Assembly (NCBI GenBank): GCA_002471575.1
Contig: DKQG01000044.1
Location: 38,873-102,872 of the forward strand
DNA: 64,000 nt
Reading direction: 5' to 3'
Origin: Alphaproteobacteria bacterium UBA7314
GTDB taxonomy: Bacteria; Pseudomonadota; Alphaproteobacteria; MPNO01; UBA830
The translations under genes were made by a program, and so were the position numbers. Positions within the stretch are counted from its first letter, which is position 1; every line of letters starts with the position of its first letter. This document shows positions 1-8,482 of the stretch, in pieces. Under the pieces are notes generated by a model. The model ran no database searches. It saw only the letters and a program-made list of their open reading frames with translations, and was not told the origin of the DNA.

Positions 1-279
1 CTCGATATCGGCAAGTTTGGCGGTCTGCCAGAAACATTCGAGGAAGCAATCCAGTACCGCATCACAACCCCGCATGATGGAAGCCCCGGTGGGCCGGTGG
101 TTCTGGCAGGGCCGACCTGCGACGAAGTGGATGTTCTTTACGCCGCCGCGGGCTATACCCTACCGCTTGACCTGACTGCCGGGGACAGGATTGAAATACA
201 CAGCGCCGGAGCCTATACGGCGACGTATTCCGCTGTCGGGTTCAACGGGTTTCCTCCGCTTAGCGAGTACTACATCTGA
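1..279 (+). CDS. Type III PLP decarboxylase (ornithine/diaminopimelate type), C-terminal part
   Basis: The reading frame is open from the first base, so the gene begins left of the window and only its last 92 codons are visible. It carries the C-terminal hallmark of fold-III PLP decarboxylases: GPTCDEVDVLY, whose Cys and Asp sit in the active site at the dimer interface, followed by the GAYT...FNGF region. These enzymes decarboxylate ornithine, lysine, arginine or diaminopimelate. The short spacing inside the tail (the FNGFPPLSEYYI ending) resembles ornithine decarboxylases more than LysA, so polyamine synthesis is the more likely role, but the substrate-specificity residues lie outside the window. 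An internal ATG at 97 is not the start. Confidence 0.85.
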   Translation, partial: LDIGKFGGLPETFEEAIQYRITTPHDGSPGGPVVLAGPTCDEVDVLYAAAGYTLPLDLTAGDRIEIHSAGAYTATYSAVGFNGFPPLSEYYI

Positions 280-365
280 CGGCCGACAACGATTTACACG
301 ACGTCGTGGCTGGATCGCCGCGCGTTGCGCCAGTAAACTCCATACCTAATCAATTGGAGTAACCC

Positions 366-1001
366 ATGAAACTTTACGGTTTTTCCCGCTCGTCGGCGGC
401 TTTTCGCGTTCGGATCGCCCTAAATCTGAAAGGGATCGCGTGGGAACACGTCAATATCAGCCTGCCTAACGGCGATCAGTTCGACGACGGCTACAGGAAA
501 CTGAACCCGCAGGGACGGGTCCCAACCCTGATCGACGGCGACAAAATCCTTTATCAGTCAATGGCGATCCTGGAATACCTGGAGGAAACGCAGCCGAAAC
601 CCGCGTTTCTGCCCTCTGATCCGCTTGGCCGCGCCAGGGTGCGGGGGCTTGCCGACATCATCGCCTGCGACATTCATCCGCTGAACAATCTGGCGATCCT
701 GAAGTTCTTGGGAGGGGAGATGGGTGTAGACAAGGACGCGGTAGACGTGACTTGGTACCAGCACTGGATATACGAGGGTTTTAATGCGTTGGAAGCGCAT
801 TTGGCGAACGATAGCGACACCGGCACGTTTGCTCACGGCGATACGCCGGGGCTGGTTGATATCTGTATCGTTCCACAGGTATTCAACGCCGAGCGCTATG
901 AATGCGACTTGTCTGCCTATCCGAGACTGATCAGCATTTTCGCCGAGTGCATGAAACTAGATGCGTTCGACAGCGCCCAGCCGTCGAAGCAGCCCAACTG
1001 A
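366..1001 (+). CDS. maiA: Maleylacetoacetate isomerase (zeta-class GST)
   Basis: A 211-residue zeta-class glutathione transferase. The N-terminal thioredoxin-like domain (about residues 1-80) holds the class motif SSAAFRVRIAL at residues 9-19 and the glutathione-site stretch GRVPTLIDGD and LYQSMAILEYLEE. The family uses glutathione to isomerise maleylacetoacetate to fumarylacetoacetate in tyrosine/homogentisate or gentisate breakdown. The usual SSCS motif reads SSAA here; that cysteine is not strictly essential in the family but its loss may change activity. No homogentisate dioxygenase or fumarylacetoacetase lies next to it. A GGAG about 10 bases upstream supports the ATG at 366. Confidence 0.85.
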   Translation: MKLYGFSRSSAAFRVRIALNLKGIAWEHVNISLPNGDQFDDGYRKLNPQGRVPTLIDGDKILYQSMAILEYLEETQPKPAFLPSDPLGRARVRGLADIIACDIHPLNNLAILKFLGGEMGVDKDAVDVTWYQHWIYEGFNALEAHLANDSDTGTFAHGDTPGLVDICIVPQVFNAERYECDLSAYPRLISIFAECMKLDAFDSAQPSKQPN

Positions 1002-1011
1002 GAGCCGTCGC

Positions 1012-1788
1012 CTATTTTTTCGCCGCCCGAGCTTCGGCAACCATCGAGCGTAGAGATTCCAGGTCTCTGGCGCCACGCAGCAGCGTGTCGCCGATAACGA
1101 AGGACGGCGTGCCGTTGAGTTTCAGCTTTTCGGCCAAGGCAAAGTTTTTGCGGATAATTTCGTCGATCTCTTTACCGTTCATATCCCTGCGGAGCCGTTC
1201 TGTGTCCAGTCCGATTGTATTTGCCATGTCGAGAATGGATGGCAGATCGTATACGGAATTAGCTTCCATTAAGACCTTATGAAACGCCAGATACTTCCCC
1301 TGATTGCGCGCCGCGATTGCCGCCCGCGCCGCTATAACGGAATTAGGCCCCAGGATTGGCCATTCCTTGTAGACACGACGAATATTTGGATCGGTTTTCA
1401 CCAGCTCGTCGACGATGGGTTTAATGCGTTTACAAACGCCGCAGCGATAATCGAAAAACTCCACCACTGTCACATTGCCCATTGGATTGCCGCCCACCGG
1501 GGCGTCCGGGTCATTCAGCAGTTCCTGTTTACTGGCGACCAGCATGTCTTGGTCGGCTTGCGCCAAGGCAATGCGCTGTTTTTCATGAAGGCGCTGGATC
1601 GCTTTGGAAATGATCTCGGGATTTTTGAGAATGTATTCGCGGATAATGCCCTCAAAAGCCTTTTTCTGCTCGGCGGAGATAGCATCCGGGGCAGTTGTCT
1701 GCGCGATTGCAGAACCGATTTGGATGGTCGCGGCGTTGAACAAAATAGTAGCCGCTGCGAAGAGGAATTGGCTTCTTAGCAAAAACAT
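1012..1788 (-). CDS. DsbA-family thiol:disulfide oxidoreductase, periplasmic
   Basis: A 258-residue protein with an N-terminal signal peptide (hydrophobic residues 2-28, probable cleavage after SAIAQ) followed by a helical segment and a DsbA/DsbC-type thioredoxin domain. The redox motif CGVC is at residues 116-119 in the context FFDYRCGVCKRIKP, and the cis-proline loop GTPSFVIGD is near residue 226. It resembles the Com1/ScsC-like alphaproteobacterial DsbA group, where an N-terminal extension may mediate oligomerisation. It would oxidise or isomerise disulfides of exported proteins. It lies in the same direction as the M48 protease gene at 1924-3288, with 135 bases between them. Confidence 0.85.
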   Translation of the reverse strand: MFLLRSQFLFAAATILFNAATIQIGSAIAQTTAPDAISAEQKKAFEGIIREYILKNPEIISKAIQRLHEKQRIALAQADQDMLVASKQELLNDPDAPVGGNPMGNVTVVEFFDYRCGVCKRIKPIVDELVKTDPNIRRVYKEWPILGPNSVIAARAAIAARNQGKYLAFHKVLMEANSVYDLPSILDMANTIGLDTERLRRDMNGKEIDEIIRKNFALAEKLKLNGTPSFVIGDTLLRGARDLESLRSMVAEARAAKK

Positions 1789-1923
1789 TTCGATCCTATT
1801 CTCGGTTTGGAAATAGCCGGAATATTCACCGTGGTGTTCCGAATAAACAAAGTTTTATCGTATCAGGGCTGGGACCGGCGGTCACAATCGCTTGATTAAT
1901 TCTACTTTAAGGATTGGTAACGA

Positions 1924-3288
1924 TTAACGGCGTTCTCGTTCCCCTGCGCGCTTGGCCGTAGCTTCGATATCTTGCGCGCGGATCCAGCCGGGTGAATTCG
2001 CTCTCAGGATACGCATGGCTTTATTTGCCTGCCCGCGGGCGTCCACGAAACGGCCAAGCAGTAAATTGTGCTCGGCGAGCGCTAGCGCGGAAACACCGAG
2101 CTGGCCGTTCCGGCCATAGGCGGTTGCCGCAAGGTGCCATGAAAGCGGCATGAACCGGTCGTACCTCAGTGCCTGTTCAATATTACCGATCGCCGATTTA
2201 ATCAGATCGGGCTTGTTGATCTCTATCTGGACATGGGCAAGTCCGACCCGAAGCAGGGGTTGTTGCGGGCTAAGTTTGACGGCCCGCTCATAGGCGGGGA
2301 GCGCTTCGGTCAACCGACCGTGCTCAAACAAAATCTGGCCGCGCAATTCGTGAAAATACGGATCTTTTGGCGCCTGCTCGACCAGTCCGTCAATCAGTGT
2401 TAACGCCTGGTCTAGGCGGGAATCGCGATAGTAAGCCATGGTGCGAGCGTACCGAGCGCTGACTGCGGTGTCGTCGGCCGAATATTCTGCCAGCGTCTGG
2501 CTCGGGGGATTGATGAAACCTCTCAGCTTCGCGACCATTCGGTCGTGTATGGCTTTGACCCGTTCAGGCAACTCGTTATCTGAATAAGGTGAGTTTTCGA
2601 CGTGTTTCCGGACAAAGGTGATCCGGTCCTGGGTCAGTGGATGGGTGACCACGTATGCGTCTTGGCGCGCGCGCACCAAGAGCTCCTGATCCTGCAAACG
2701 TTCGAAAAATTTGAGCAGGCCGGTCGACGTTACCCGCGTCTGATCCAGAAGATTAACTGCTACCTGGTCGGCGGAGCGTTCCTGGGTGCGCGAAAACCGC
2801 AACAGGTTCTTCAACGCGATATCCGCGCTCTTGGCGCTGGTGGCCGCGGCGACACCACCATCCTTGGAAAGTACGCCGAACGCGAAACCGATAATCTGGC
2901 CGATCAGCGCCTGATTGCGGGCGTCGTCAAGAGCACCCCCTAGCCGAGCGAGATGGCCGCCGGTGATATGGCCGATTTCATGGGCAAGCACCCCCACAAC
3001 CTGCTCGGGCCGTTCCGCCGACATAAGTAGCCCGCTGGTGAGGAATATTCTCCTTCCCCGCGACACGAATGCGTTAAGGGCCCTATCGTTGACGATATGC
3101 AAACTGACATCGTCCGGATCAAGGCCGGCAGCCCTCAGAAGTGGCGAAGCATAAGCTCGAATGGTATATTCGATTTCAGCATCACGTATCCCGGCGCCTT
3201 CTGCCGGGTTGAGTGCCAGCGCCAATTGTAGCAGTAGGATCACTACGACAGCGCCGATGGCTGCCAAGGAGGACATTGCATTGCGCAC
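1924..3288 (-). CDS. M48 family metalloprotease with TPR repeats (BepA/YfgC-like)
   Basis: A 454-residue exported protein. Residues 11-27 form a signal peptide or anchor, the peptidase M48 domain follows with the zinc motif HEIGH at 103-107 and the third-ligand region QERSADQVAV downstream, and the C-terminal third (from about 275) consists of TPR-like helical repeats. This is the architecture of BepA/YfgC, a periplasmic protease-chaperone for outer-membrane proteins such as LptD. The start is a GTG at 3288 preceded by a purine-rich GAGAGAAAG; an ATG 12 bases inside has no Shine-Dalgarno. Its 5' end overlaps that of the divergent gene on the other strand. Confidence 0.88.
   Translation of the reverse strand: MRNAMSSLAAIGAVVVILLLQLALALNPAEGAGIRDAEIEYTIRAYASPLLRAAGLDPDDVSLHIVNDRALNAFVSRGRRIFLTSGLLMSAERPEQVVGVLAHEIGHITGGHLARLGGALDDARNQALIGQIIGFAFGVLSKDGGVAAATSAKSADIALKNLLRFSRTQERSADQVAVNLLDQTRVTSTGLLKFFERLQDQELLVRARQDAYVVTHPLTQDRITFVRKHVENSPYSDNELPERVKAIHDRMVAKLRGFINPPSQTLAEYSADDTAVSARYARTMAYYRDSRLDQALTLIDGLVEQAPKDPYFHELRGQILFEHGRLTEALPAYERAVKLSPQQPLLRVGLAHVQIEINKPDLIKSAIGNIEQALRYDRFMPLSWHLAATAYGRNGQLGVSALALAEHNLLLGRFVDARGQANKAMRILRANSPGWIRAQDIEATAKRAGERERR
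3266..3272 (+). promoter_or_regulatory. Strong Shine-Dalgarno setting a TTG start
   Basis: AAGGAGG lies 8 bases before the TTG at 3281. It is the best ribosome-binding site in the area and decides the start of the gamma-glutamyltransferase-like gene. It lies inside the first codons of the divergent M48 gene on the other strand. Confidence 0.6.
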
Positions 3289-4606
3289 GGGCGATACTTT
3301 CTCTCGTAGCTCTATAAGTAGGTGGCGGTCCCGGGTCCGTCAATCGATCGTCGCTGGCGCCGTGGGACTGTCACTTGCCGCCTGCGGCAGCGATGACCCG
3401 CGTGAGGGCCGAGTAGGCTCTGTATCCTCGGATTTCGGCGGTGTGGTGTCGGATGAACCAAGATCCGCCCTGATTGGGCGCGATATTCTGTCGGCAGGCG
3501 GCAATGCGATCGATGCCGCAGTGGCAACCTATTTTGCGTTGACGGTGACCTATCCGGGTGCTGCAAGCCTCGGCGGCGGTGGCATGTGTGTCGTCTTCCG
3601 CGGTGGGGGCGAGACCGTTGAGGCAATCGATTTCCGGTCATGGATATTTGAAAAGGACGGCAAGGCAGCGATGATACCCGGAGCGGTCCGGGGGATGTTC
3701 GCGCTTCATGCCCGCTACGGTCGCCTGCAATGGGAGGCCCTTTTATTGCCCGCTGAACGGCTTGCCCGGTTCGGCAATCCGGTATCCAGGGCATTCGCCC
3801 AGCGTCTGGCCGCTGTACCGCTGCCGGCACTGACGGATCCGACACTCCAAAGTCTGTTCGCCCCCGCTGGGAAGATGACCAAAGAAGGCGACATCCTGAC
3901 CCAGTTCGAATTGTCTGCGACCCTTGCACGCATCCGATTGAGAGGCCCAGGTGATTTTTACGCCGGCGATTTCGCAAAAATTCTGGCCCAGGGTCTTGGT
4001 GCTGCCGCCGGGATTGACATCCCGATAGCGGCGTTTCGCGACTACCGCCCCAAATGGTTGAAAACCGAAAAAATCTACATCGGAAAAGACGAGCTGCATC
4101 TTCCCGCCAATCCGGTCGGCGCTGGCGCTGCAGCGTTATGGCGACGCACCGGCGGGGGAGCTGAGCAACTGGCACGGGCTTCGTATGACAGCGCAGGTTT
4201 CGTCTCGGTCGACCGGCAGGGTGGTGGCGCGGCCTGTGTTGTCTCAACGAACGGGACACTTGGCGGCGGAAGAATGATTGGTCCCAGCGGAATCTTGATG
4301 GCGGCCCCCCCTCGGGGGGATGCGTTTCCCGGCGTCCCGATGTTGCTGGTCAACCGGCCGCTCAGGGATACCCGGGGTGCAGCCGTCGGAGCAGGCGGGG
4401 GGGATGCGGCAGCCAGAGTGATAGCCGCCGCTCGCAAAATGTTCGATGACGATGTGCCGCCCGAGAAAGCATTTGGTTCGGTCGAAGGCGCGGCGGGACG
4501 TGCGGGGCTGATCCACTGTCCGACGGGTGTCCGTGAAAGCCCGGATTCATGCCGTTTTGCTGCCGATCCCGCAGGGCACGGGCTGGCCGTCAGTGCGGCG
4601 CTTTGA
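3281..4606 (+). CDS. Gamma-glutamyltransferase-like lipoprotein, catalytic threonine missing
   Basis: Starting at TTG 3281 gives 441 residues beginning with a lipoprotein signal peptide whose lipobox LSLAAC ends at about residue 33. The N-terminal GGT signatures GGNAIDAAVAT and LGGGGMCVVF and the IDFR arginine are present. Where GGT enzymes have the autoprocessing nucleophile (T-T-H-x-S or a T-S-F-V-V-V-D type site), this protein reads YDSAGFVSVDRQG, with no threonine nearby. The protein is also shorter than the usual 530-580 residues. I therefore expect no normal maturation into two subunits; it may be an inactive paralogue or have a different role. It runs 3 bases ahead of the aminotransferase gene, so the two are probably co-transcribed. 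Confidence 0.75.
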   Translation: MRTGDTFSRSSISRWRSRVRQSIVAGAVGLSLAACGSDDPREGRVGSVSSDFGGVVSDEPRSALIGRDILSAGGNAIDAAVATYFALTVTYPGAASLGGGGMCVVFRGGGETVEAIDFRSWIFEKDGKAAMIPGAVRGMFALHARYGRLQWEALLLPAERLARFGNPVSRAFAQRLAAVPLPALTDPTLQSLFAPAGKMTKEGDILTQFELSATLARIRLRGPGDFYAGDFAKILAQGLGAAAGIDIPIAAFRDYRPKWLKTEKIYIGKDELHLPANPVGAGAAALWRRTGGGAEQLARASYDSAGFVSVDRQGGGAACVVSTNGTLGGGRMIGPSGILMAAPPRGDAFPGVPMLLVNRPLRDTRGAAVGAGGGDAAARVIAAARKMFDDDVPPEKAFGSVEGAAGRAGLIHCPTGVRESPDSCRFAADPAGHGLAVSAAL

Positions 4607-4609
4607 GCC

Positions 4610-5761
4610 ATGACGCTGAGGAAATCATCCCGGGGGCAGGTGCAGCCGTTTATCGTCATGGACGTCATGCGGGAAGCCAACCGGCTGGAAGCGACAGGTC
4701 GGGATGTTCTGCACCTTGAGGTCGGACAACCGTCGACTGGCGCCCCCTCCGGCGTGATCGCCGCCGCGCAGCAGGCGCTTGTGAACGACCGTCTTGGATA
4801 TACCGAGGCGCTCGGTATAGATCCGCTGCGCCGCCGAATCGCAAAATATTACAGCGACGCCCACGACATCGATGTGGCGGAGGACCGGGTGATAGTCACA
4901 ACTGGATCATCTGGAGGGTTCATGCTGGCATTTCTGTCCGCCTTCGATGCCGGCGACCGGGTCGTGCTTGTCGATCCAGGCTATCCTGCCTATCGCAATA
5001 TTCTCGCTGCGTTGGGTATCGAGGCGGTCTGCGTGCCAGCCACAGCCGAAGACCGGTATCAGCCTACCCCGGCTCTGCTAGACCGTATCGACGGCGACAT
5101 AGACGGCCTGATTGTTGCAAGTCCAGCGAACCCGACTGGCACGATGATTACCGGCGCCGAAATGGTGGCACTGACGACCTATTGCGACGATCGCGGCATC
5201 CGGTTGATCTCTGATGAGATCTATCATGGCATCACCTACGAAATGCCCGGCGTCACTGCGCTATCTCATACGCAAAACGCCTTCATCGTGAATAGTTTTT
5301 CAAAGTACTATTCGATGACGGGGTGGCGTGTCGGCTGGATGGTAATCCCGGAGCAGTTCCACCGATCGGTGGAATGTCTAGCGCAGAATATATTCATTTC
5401 TGTGCCTACGCTGTCGCAGCATGCCGCGAGTGCCGCTTTCGATTGTACCGAGGAACTGGATGAAAACGTCGCGCGCTATGCGGCGAATCGGGACCTACTG
5501 CTGCGCGAGCTTCCTACAGCGGGGCTGACAAACCTTGCCCCGGCAGACGGTGCCTTTTACGTGTATGCGGATGTGTCGCATCTGACGAACGATAGCGAGA
5601 ATTTCTGCCGAAGGATGCTTACCGAGGTCGGTATCGCGACCGCGCCCGGGACGGATTTCGATCACTATCGCGGCAATGAGACTATTCGGATTTCGTTTGC
5701 TGGAGATACCCAGACCATGGCTGAAGCGTCCGCGCGGCTGCAGGACTGGATAGCGTGTTGA
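4610..5761 (+). CDS. PLP-dependent aminotransferase, class I/II
   Basis: A 383-residue fold-I aminotransferase. Visible landmarks are the NPTG substrate/PLP loop (SPANPTGTM), the SDEIYHG segment with the PLP-ring aspartate, and the Schiff-base lysine at residue 232 in SFSKYYSMTGWRVGWM, followed by the C-terminal arginine region ETIRISFAG that binds the substrate carboxylate. It belongs to the aspartate/aromatic aminotransferase superfamily; the amino donor cannot be assigned. The start ATG follows the GGT-like stop by three bases. A hairpin immediately follows the stop. Confidence 0.88.
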   Translation: MTLRKSSRGQVQPFIVMDVMREANRLEATGRDVLHLEVGQPSTGAPSGVIAAAQQALVNDRLGYTEALGIDPLRRRIAKYYSDAHDIDVAEDRVIVTTGSSGGFMLAFLSAFDAGDRVVLVDPGYPAYRNILAALGIEAVCVPATAEDRYQPTPALLDRIDGDIDGLIVASPANPTGTMITGAEMVALTTYCDDRGIRLISDEIYHGITYEMPGVTALSHTQNAFIVNSFSKYYSMTGWRVGWMVIPEQFHRSVECLAQNIFISVPTLSQHAASAAFDCTEELDENVARYAANRDLLLRELPTAGLTNLAPADGAFYVYADVSHLTNDSENFCRRMLTEVGIATAPGTDFDHYRGNETIRISFAGDTQTMAEASARLQDWIAC

Positions 5762-5765
5762 AACC

Positions 5766-5790
5766 CCCGGGCGTTTGCCCGGGCGCTTTT
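5766..5790. terminator. Hairpin between convergent aminotransferase and rne genes
   Basis: Perfect 7-bp stem CCCGGGC / GCCCGGG with a GTTT loop at 5766-5783, followed on the plus strand by CGCTTTT. It sits between the two convergent stop codons. The T-run is short, so termination may be modest; it best serves the plus strand. Confidence 0.55.
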
Positions 5791-5800
5791 CAGTTGATGT

Positions 5801-8419
5801 TCAGTCGACGATTTTCTGCCACCAGCCCCGGCGTTTGGGCTTGTTTTCGTCAGCTACCGTGGCATCTGCGATATCGGCGCTTTCGTCTGCTGCACCGGAT
5901 TGGCCGTTGGCGGATTCCGGGATGCTCTCTTTCGCGTCTTTATCGGGGGCACCTACGTTGTCAGGAGTGTCATTCGGCTGAGTGCTGTTCGGTGCGGGGA
6001 TTCCCGCCTCCGCATCCGATATCACGGTTTCTAAAGTAGCCTGGGTCTTCGCTTCCGAATTGGTGGTGCTCGCCTCGGCTTCGACCGGGGATGAACTTTC
6101 ACCATCACTGGATGATCCTTCCGCCGCCTCGTCTTTGCCGTATGCCTTCTCTCCGATGGCGGCACCGTTCTCATCCTGCGTTTCTGCATTAAAAGTGCGA
6201 TTTCGGCGTCTGCCGCCACGGCGCCCGCGACGTCGCCGCCGTGAGCCCTGCTTTTCTTCGCCGGCGGTATCGTCTTTTTCTCCGAAGGCCTCCTGCCCGT
6301 CCTTATCGCCGGAAGACTTCGCGTCGGCATCATCGCCCGATTCCGCGTCGGAGCGGGCTTCGCTATTTTGCGATCGGCGGCGTCCGCGGCGCCGCCGGCT
6401 GCGTTTCGGCTTGTCGGATTTTTCCTCGTCACCGTTGGTTTCCGAAATGACGCCAACGTCGTCGTCGGCATCTCCGCGGGCATCGCCCGTGTCGTCGGCC
6501 GCCTGAGCGGCGCCGGTGCCCCGTGACGGTATTCCCGAGACAGGCTCAGGTTGTCCCTTAACCCGCTCAATATCGATGTCAGGTGGTACGACCGTGTCGT
6601 CGCCCTCGAGGATGACCTGGAAGCCGTAACGGCTCTCCAGATTGACCAGCGTGGCGCGTTTCTGGTTTAGGATATACAGCGCCACCTCGGTCGGAACCCG
6701 TACTGTGATTTCGCTGGTCCGCATCCGGACACCTTCTTCCTCGATAGCCCGGAGTACCCGCATCGCCATAGATTCGGTAGACAAGATATTTCCTGTGCCG
6801 CGGCAGTGTGGGCAGATCTGCGAACTGGTCTCGAGCAGGCTGGGGCGAAGCCGCTGGCGCGACAGTTCTAACAGTCCAAAATTACTGATCCGTCCGATCT
6901 GAAGTCGAGCCCGGTCGGTCTTCATCGCGTCTTTCAGCCGGCGTTCGACCTTGCGGGTGTTACGGCCGTCTTCCATATCGATGAAATCGATCACGATCAG
7001 GCCGGCAAGGTCACGCAGTCGTAATTGCCGGGCAACCTCTTCGGCCGCCTCTATATTAGTTTTTACGGCGGTTTCCTCGATGTTACGTTCGCGCGTTGAT
7101 TTGCCGGAGTTCACGTCGATCGCGACCAGCGCTTCTGTCGGATTGATCACGATATAGCCGCCCGATTTCAAGTACACTTCCGGATTGTGCATGGCGTCAA
7201 GCTGTTGTTCGATCTGGAAACGCTGATACAACGGAATCGTGTCGTCGCGGTATTGTTGAACCCGCTTGGCGTGGCTAGGCATCATAAGGCGCATGAATTT
7301 TTTCGCCGTCTGGTAGGTCTCAGTGCCCTCGACCTGGATTTCCTCGATATCCTTGCTGTAAATGTCGCGGATCGCGCGCTTGATGATATCACCTTCCTCG
7401 TAGACCATGCTGGGAGCGCTTGACTCCAAGGTCGTTTCCCGCACTTCGTCCCAGGCCCGGATCAGGTATTCGAAGTCTCGCTTTATCTCCGCCTTATTGC
7501 GCTCCAGACCTGCGGTCCGAATAATCACTCCCATGCCGTCGGGAATATCGAGCGAGTTCAGGGTGTCGCGCAGCTTGCGGCGCTCCTTCGATCCGGTGAT
7601 TTTCCGAGAAATACCGCCGCCGCGTGACGAATTGGGCATTAGTACGCAGTAACGACCTGCTAGAGAAATATATGTCGTCAGCGCGGCACCCTTGTTGCCG
7701 CGTTCTTCCTTGACGACTTGCACCAGCAGGATCTGGCGACGCTTGATAACTTCCTGGATTTTGTAGCGTCGCATCCCGCGTGTCCGGCGGGGGGATGAGG
7801 ATTCAGCAGCTTCCAGCGCCTCTTCGACATCCGGGTCGGCGGCAACGGGGTCGGGGTCATCGGTGGTGTCGACATTTTCTGTGTCGCCGGCATCGGTGTA
7901 ATCATCGGATGCGGAGTCTGCTTCTTCGGCGTTGTCGCTGTCTTCCGCTTTGACGGCGGAGCCTTCGTCCGTGGAGCTATCGTCCTGGTCGGCGTCGTCA
8001 TCGGCTCCATCCTGCAGGTCCGCGCCATCTTCGTTATCGTCTTCGCCGGAAGCGTCGACGTTGTCGCCGTCCTCACCGATGTCGCCATCGATATCTTCAA
8101 GGTGCTCGCGCGCGGCGCGGGCCTGACGCTCTAGTTCTTCTTGCTCATCGATCAGGGCCTGTCGGTCCTCCATCGGGATCTGGTAGTAGTCAGGATGGAT
8201 TTCACTGAAGGCTAGGAAACCGTGACGATTGCCGCCGAAATCGACAAAAGCGGCCTGCAAGGACGGTTCCACCCGCGTGACTTTCGCGAGGTAGATATTT
8301 CCTTTGACCTGTTTTTTGAAGGTGGTCTCGATATCGTATTCATCGAGACGGTTTCCGGATGTGACGACGACCCGAATCTCTTCCGGGTGAGCGCCATCCA
8401 CAAGCATGCGCTTAGACAT
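5801..8419 (-). CDS. rne: Ribonuclease E
   Basis: Starting at the ATG of MSKRMLVDG (8419, with GGAG 8 bases upstream) the protein has 872 residues. An S1 RNA-binding domain at the N-terminus is interrupted by a very acidic, low-complexity insertion of about 100 residues (roughly 100-205). The RNase E/G catalytic core follows, with the DFIDMED metal-binding region and the zinc-link CPHC at 536-539 that holds the tetramer together. The C-terminal half is a disordered scaffold with two arginine-rich blocks (RRRRGRR type) that would bind RNA, ending in KRRGWWQKIVD; a terminal GWW motif is known in alphaproteobacterial RNase E as a polynucleotide phosphorylase anchor. It initiates mRNA decay and rRNA processing. 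Its leader contains a long hairpin. Confidence 0.95.
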   Translation of the reverse strand: MSKRMLVDGAHPEEIRVVVTSGNRLDEYDIETTFKKQVKGNIYLAKVTRVEPSLQAAFVDFGGNRHGFLAFSEIHPDYYQIPMEDRQALIDEQEELERQARAAREHLEDIDGDIGEDGDNVDASGEDDNEDGADLQDGADDDADQDDSSTDEGSAVKAEDSDNAEEADSASDDYTDAGDTENVDTTDDPDPVAADPDVEEALEAAESSSPRRTRGMRRYKIQEVIKRRQILLVQVVKEERGNKGAALTTYISLAGRYCVLMPNSSRGGGISRKITGSKERRKLRDTLNSLDIPDGMGVIIRTAGLERNKAEIKRDFEYLIRAWDEVRETTLESSAPSMVYEEGDIIKRAIRDIYSKDIEEIQVEGTETYQTAKKFMRLMMPSHAKRVQQYRDDTIPLYQRFQIEQQLDAMHNPEVYLKSGGYIVINPTEALVAIDVNSGKSTRERNIEETAVKTNIEAAEEVARQLRLRDLAGLIVIDFIDMEDGRNTRKVERRLKDAMKTDRARLQIGRISNFGLLELSRQRLRPSLLETSSQICPHCRGTGNILSTESMAMRVLRAIEEEGVRMRTSEITVRVPTEVALYILNQKRATLVNLESRYGFQVILEGDDTVVPPDIDIERVKGQPEPVSGIPSRGTGAAQAADDTGDARGDADDDVGVISETNGDEEKSDKPKRSRRRRGRRRSQNSEARSDAESGDDADAKSSGDKDGQEAFGEKDDTAGEEKQGSRRRRRGRRGGRRRNRTFNAETQDENGAAIGEKAYGKDEAAEGSSSDGESSSPVEAEASTTNSEAKTQATLETVISDAEAGIPAPNSTQPNDTPDNVGAPDKDAKESIPESANGQSGAADESADIADATVADENKPKRRGWWQKIVD

Positions 8420-8430
8420 TTTTTTTCTCC

Positions 8431-8482
8431 GGCCCGACAACACCCCCATCGTGCGAACGACCGATGGGGGTGTTGTCGGGCC
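8431..8482 (-). promoter_or_regulatory. 21-bp perfect hairpin in the rne leader, next to the Shine-Dalgarno
   Basis: Bases 8431-8451 and 8462-8482 are perfect reverse complements (21 bp, mostly G/C) around a 10-base loop. In the rne mRNA the stem ends immediately before the GGAG ribosome-binding sequence (8427-8430), with the A-rich spacer and ATG following. A terminator role for rne transcription is unlikely because A residues, not T, follow. E. coli rne mRNA is autoregulated through 5' UTR hairpins that recruit RNase E, so an analogous feedback element is my inference. The sequence bears no resemblance I can recognise to the enterobacterial one. Confidence 0.6.

Noticed and set aside
3312..4259. 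315-codon minus-strand frame across the GGT-like gene
   Set aside because: It is rich in R, P and H as expected for a shadow, and the plus-strand frame shows clear family motifs.
5982..6506. Long plus-strand frame within the rne scaffold region
   Set aside because: It is the antisense of arginine- and acid-rich low-complexity codons of rne and has no protein-like pattern.
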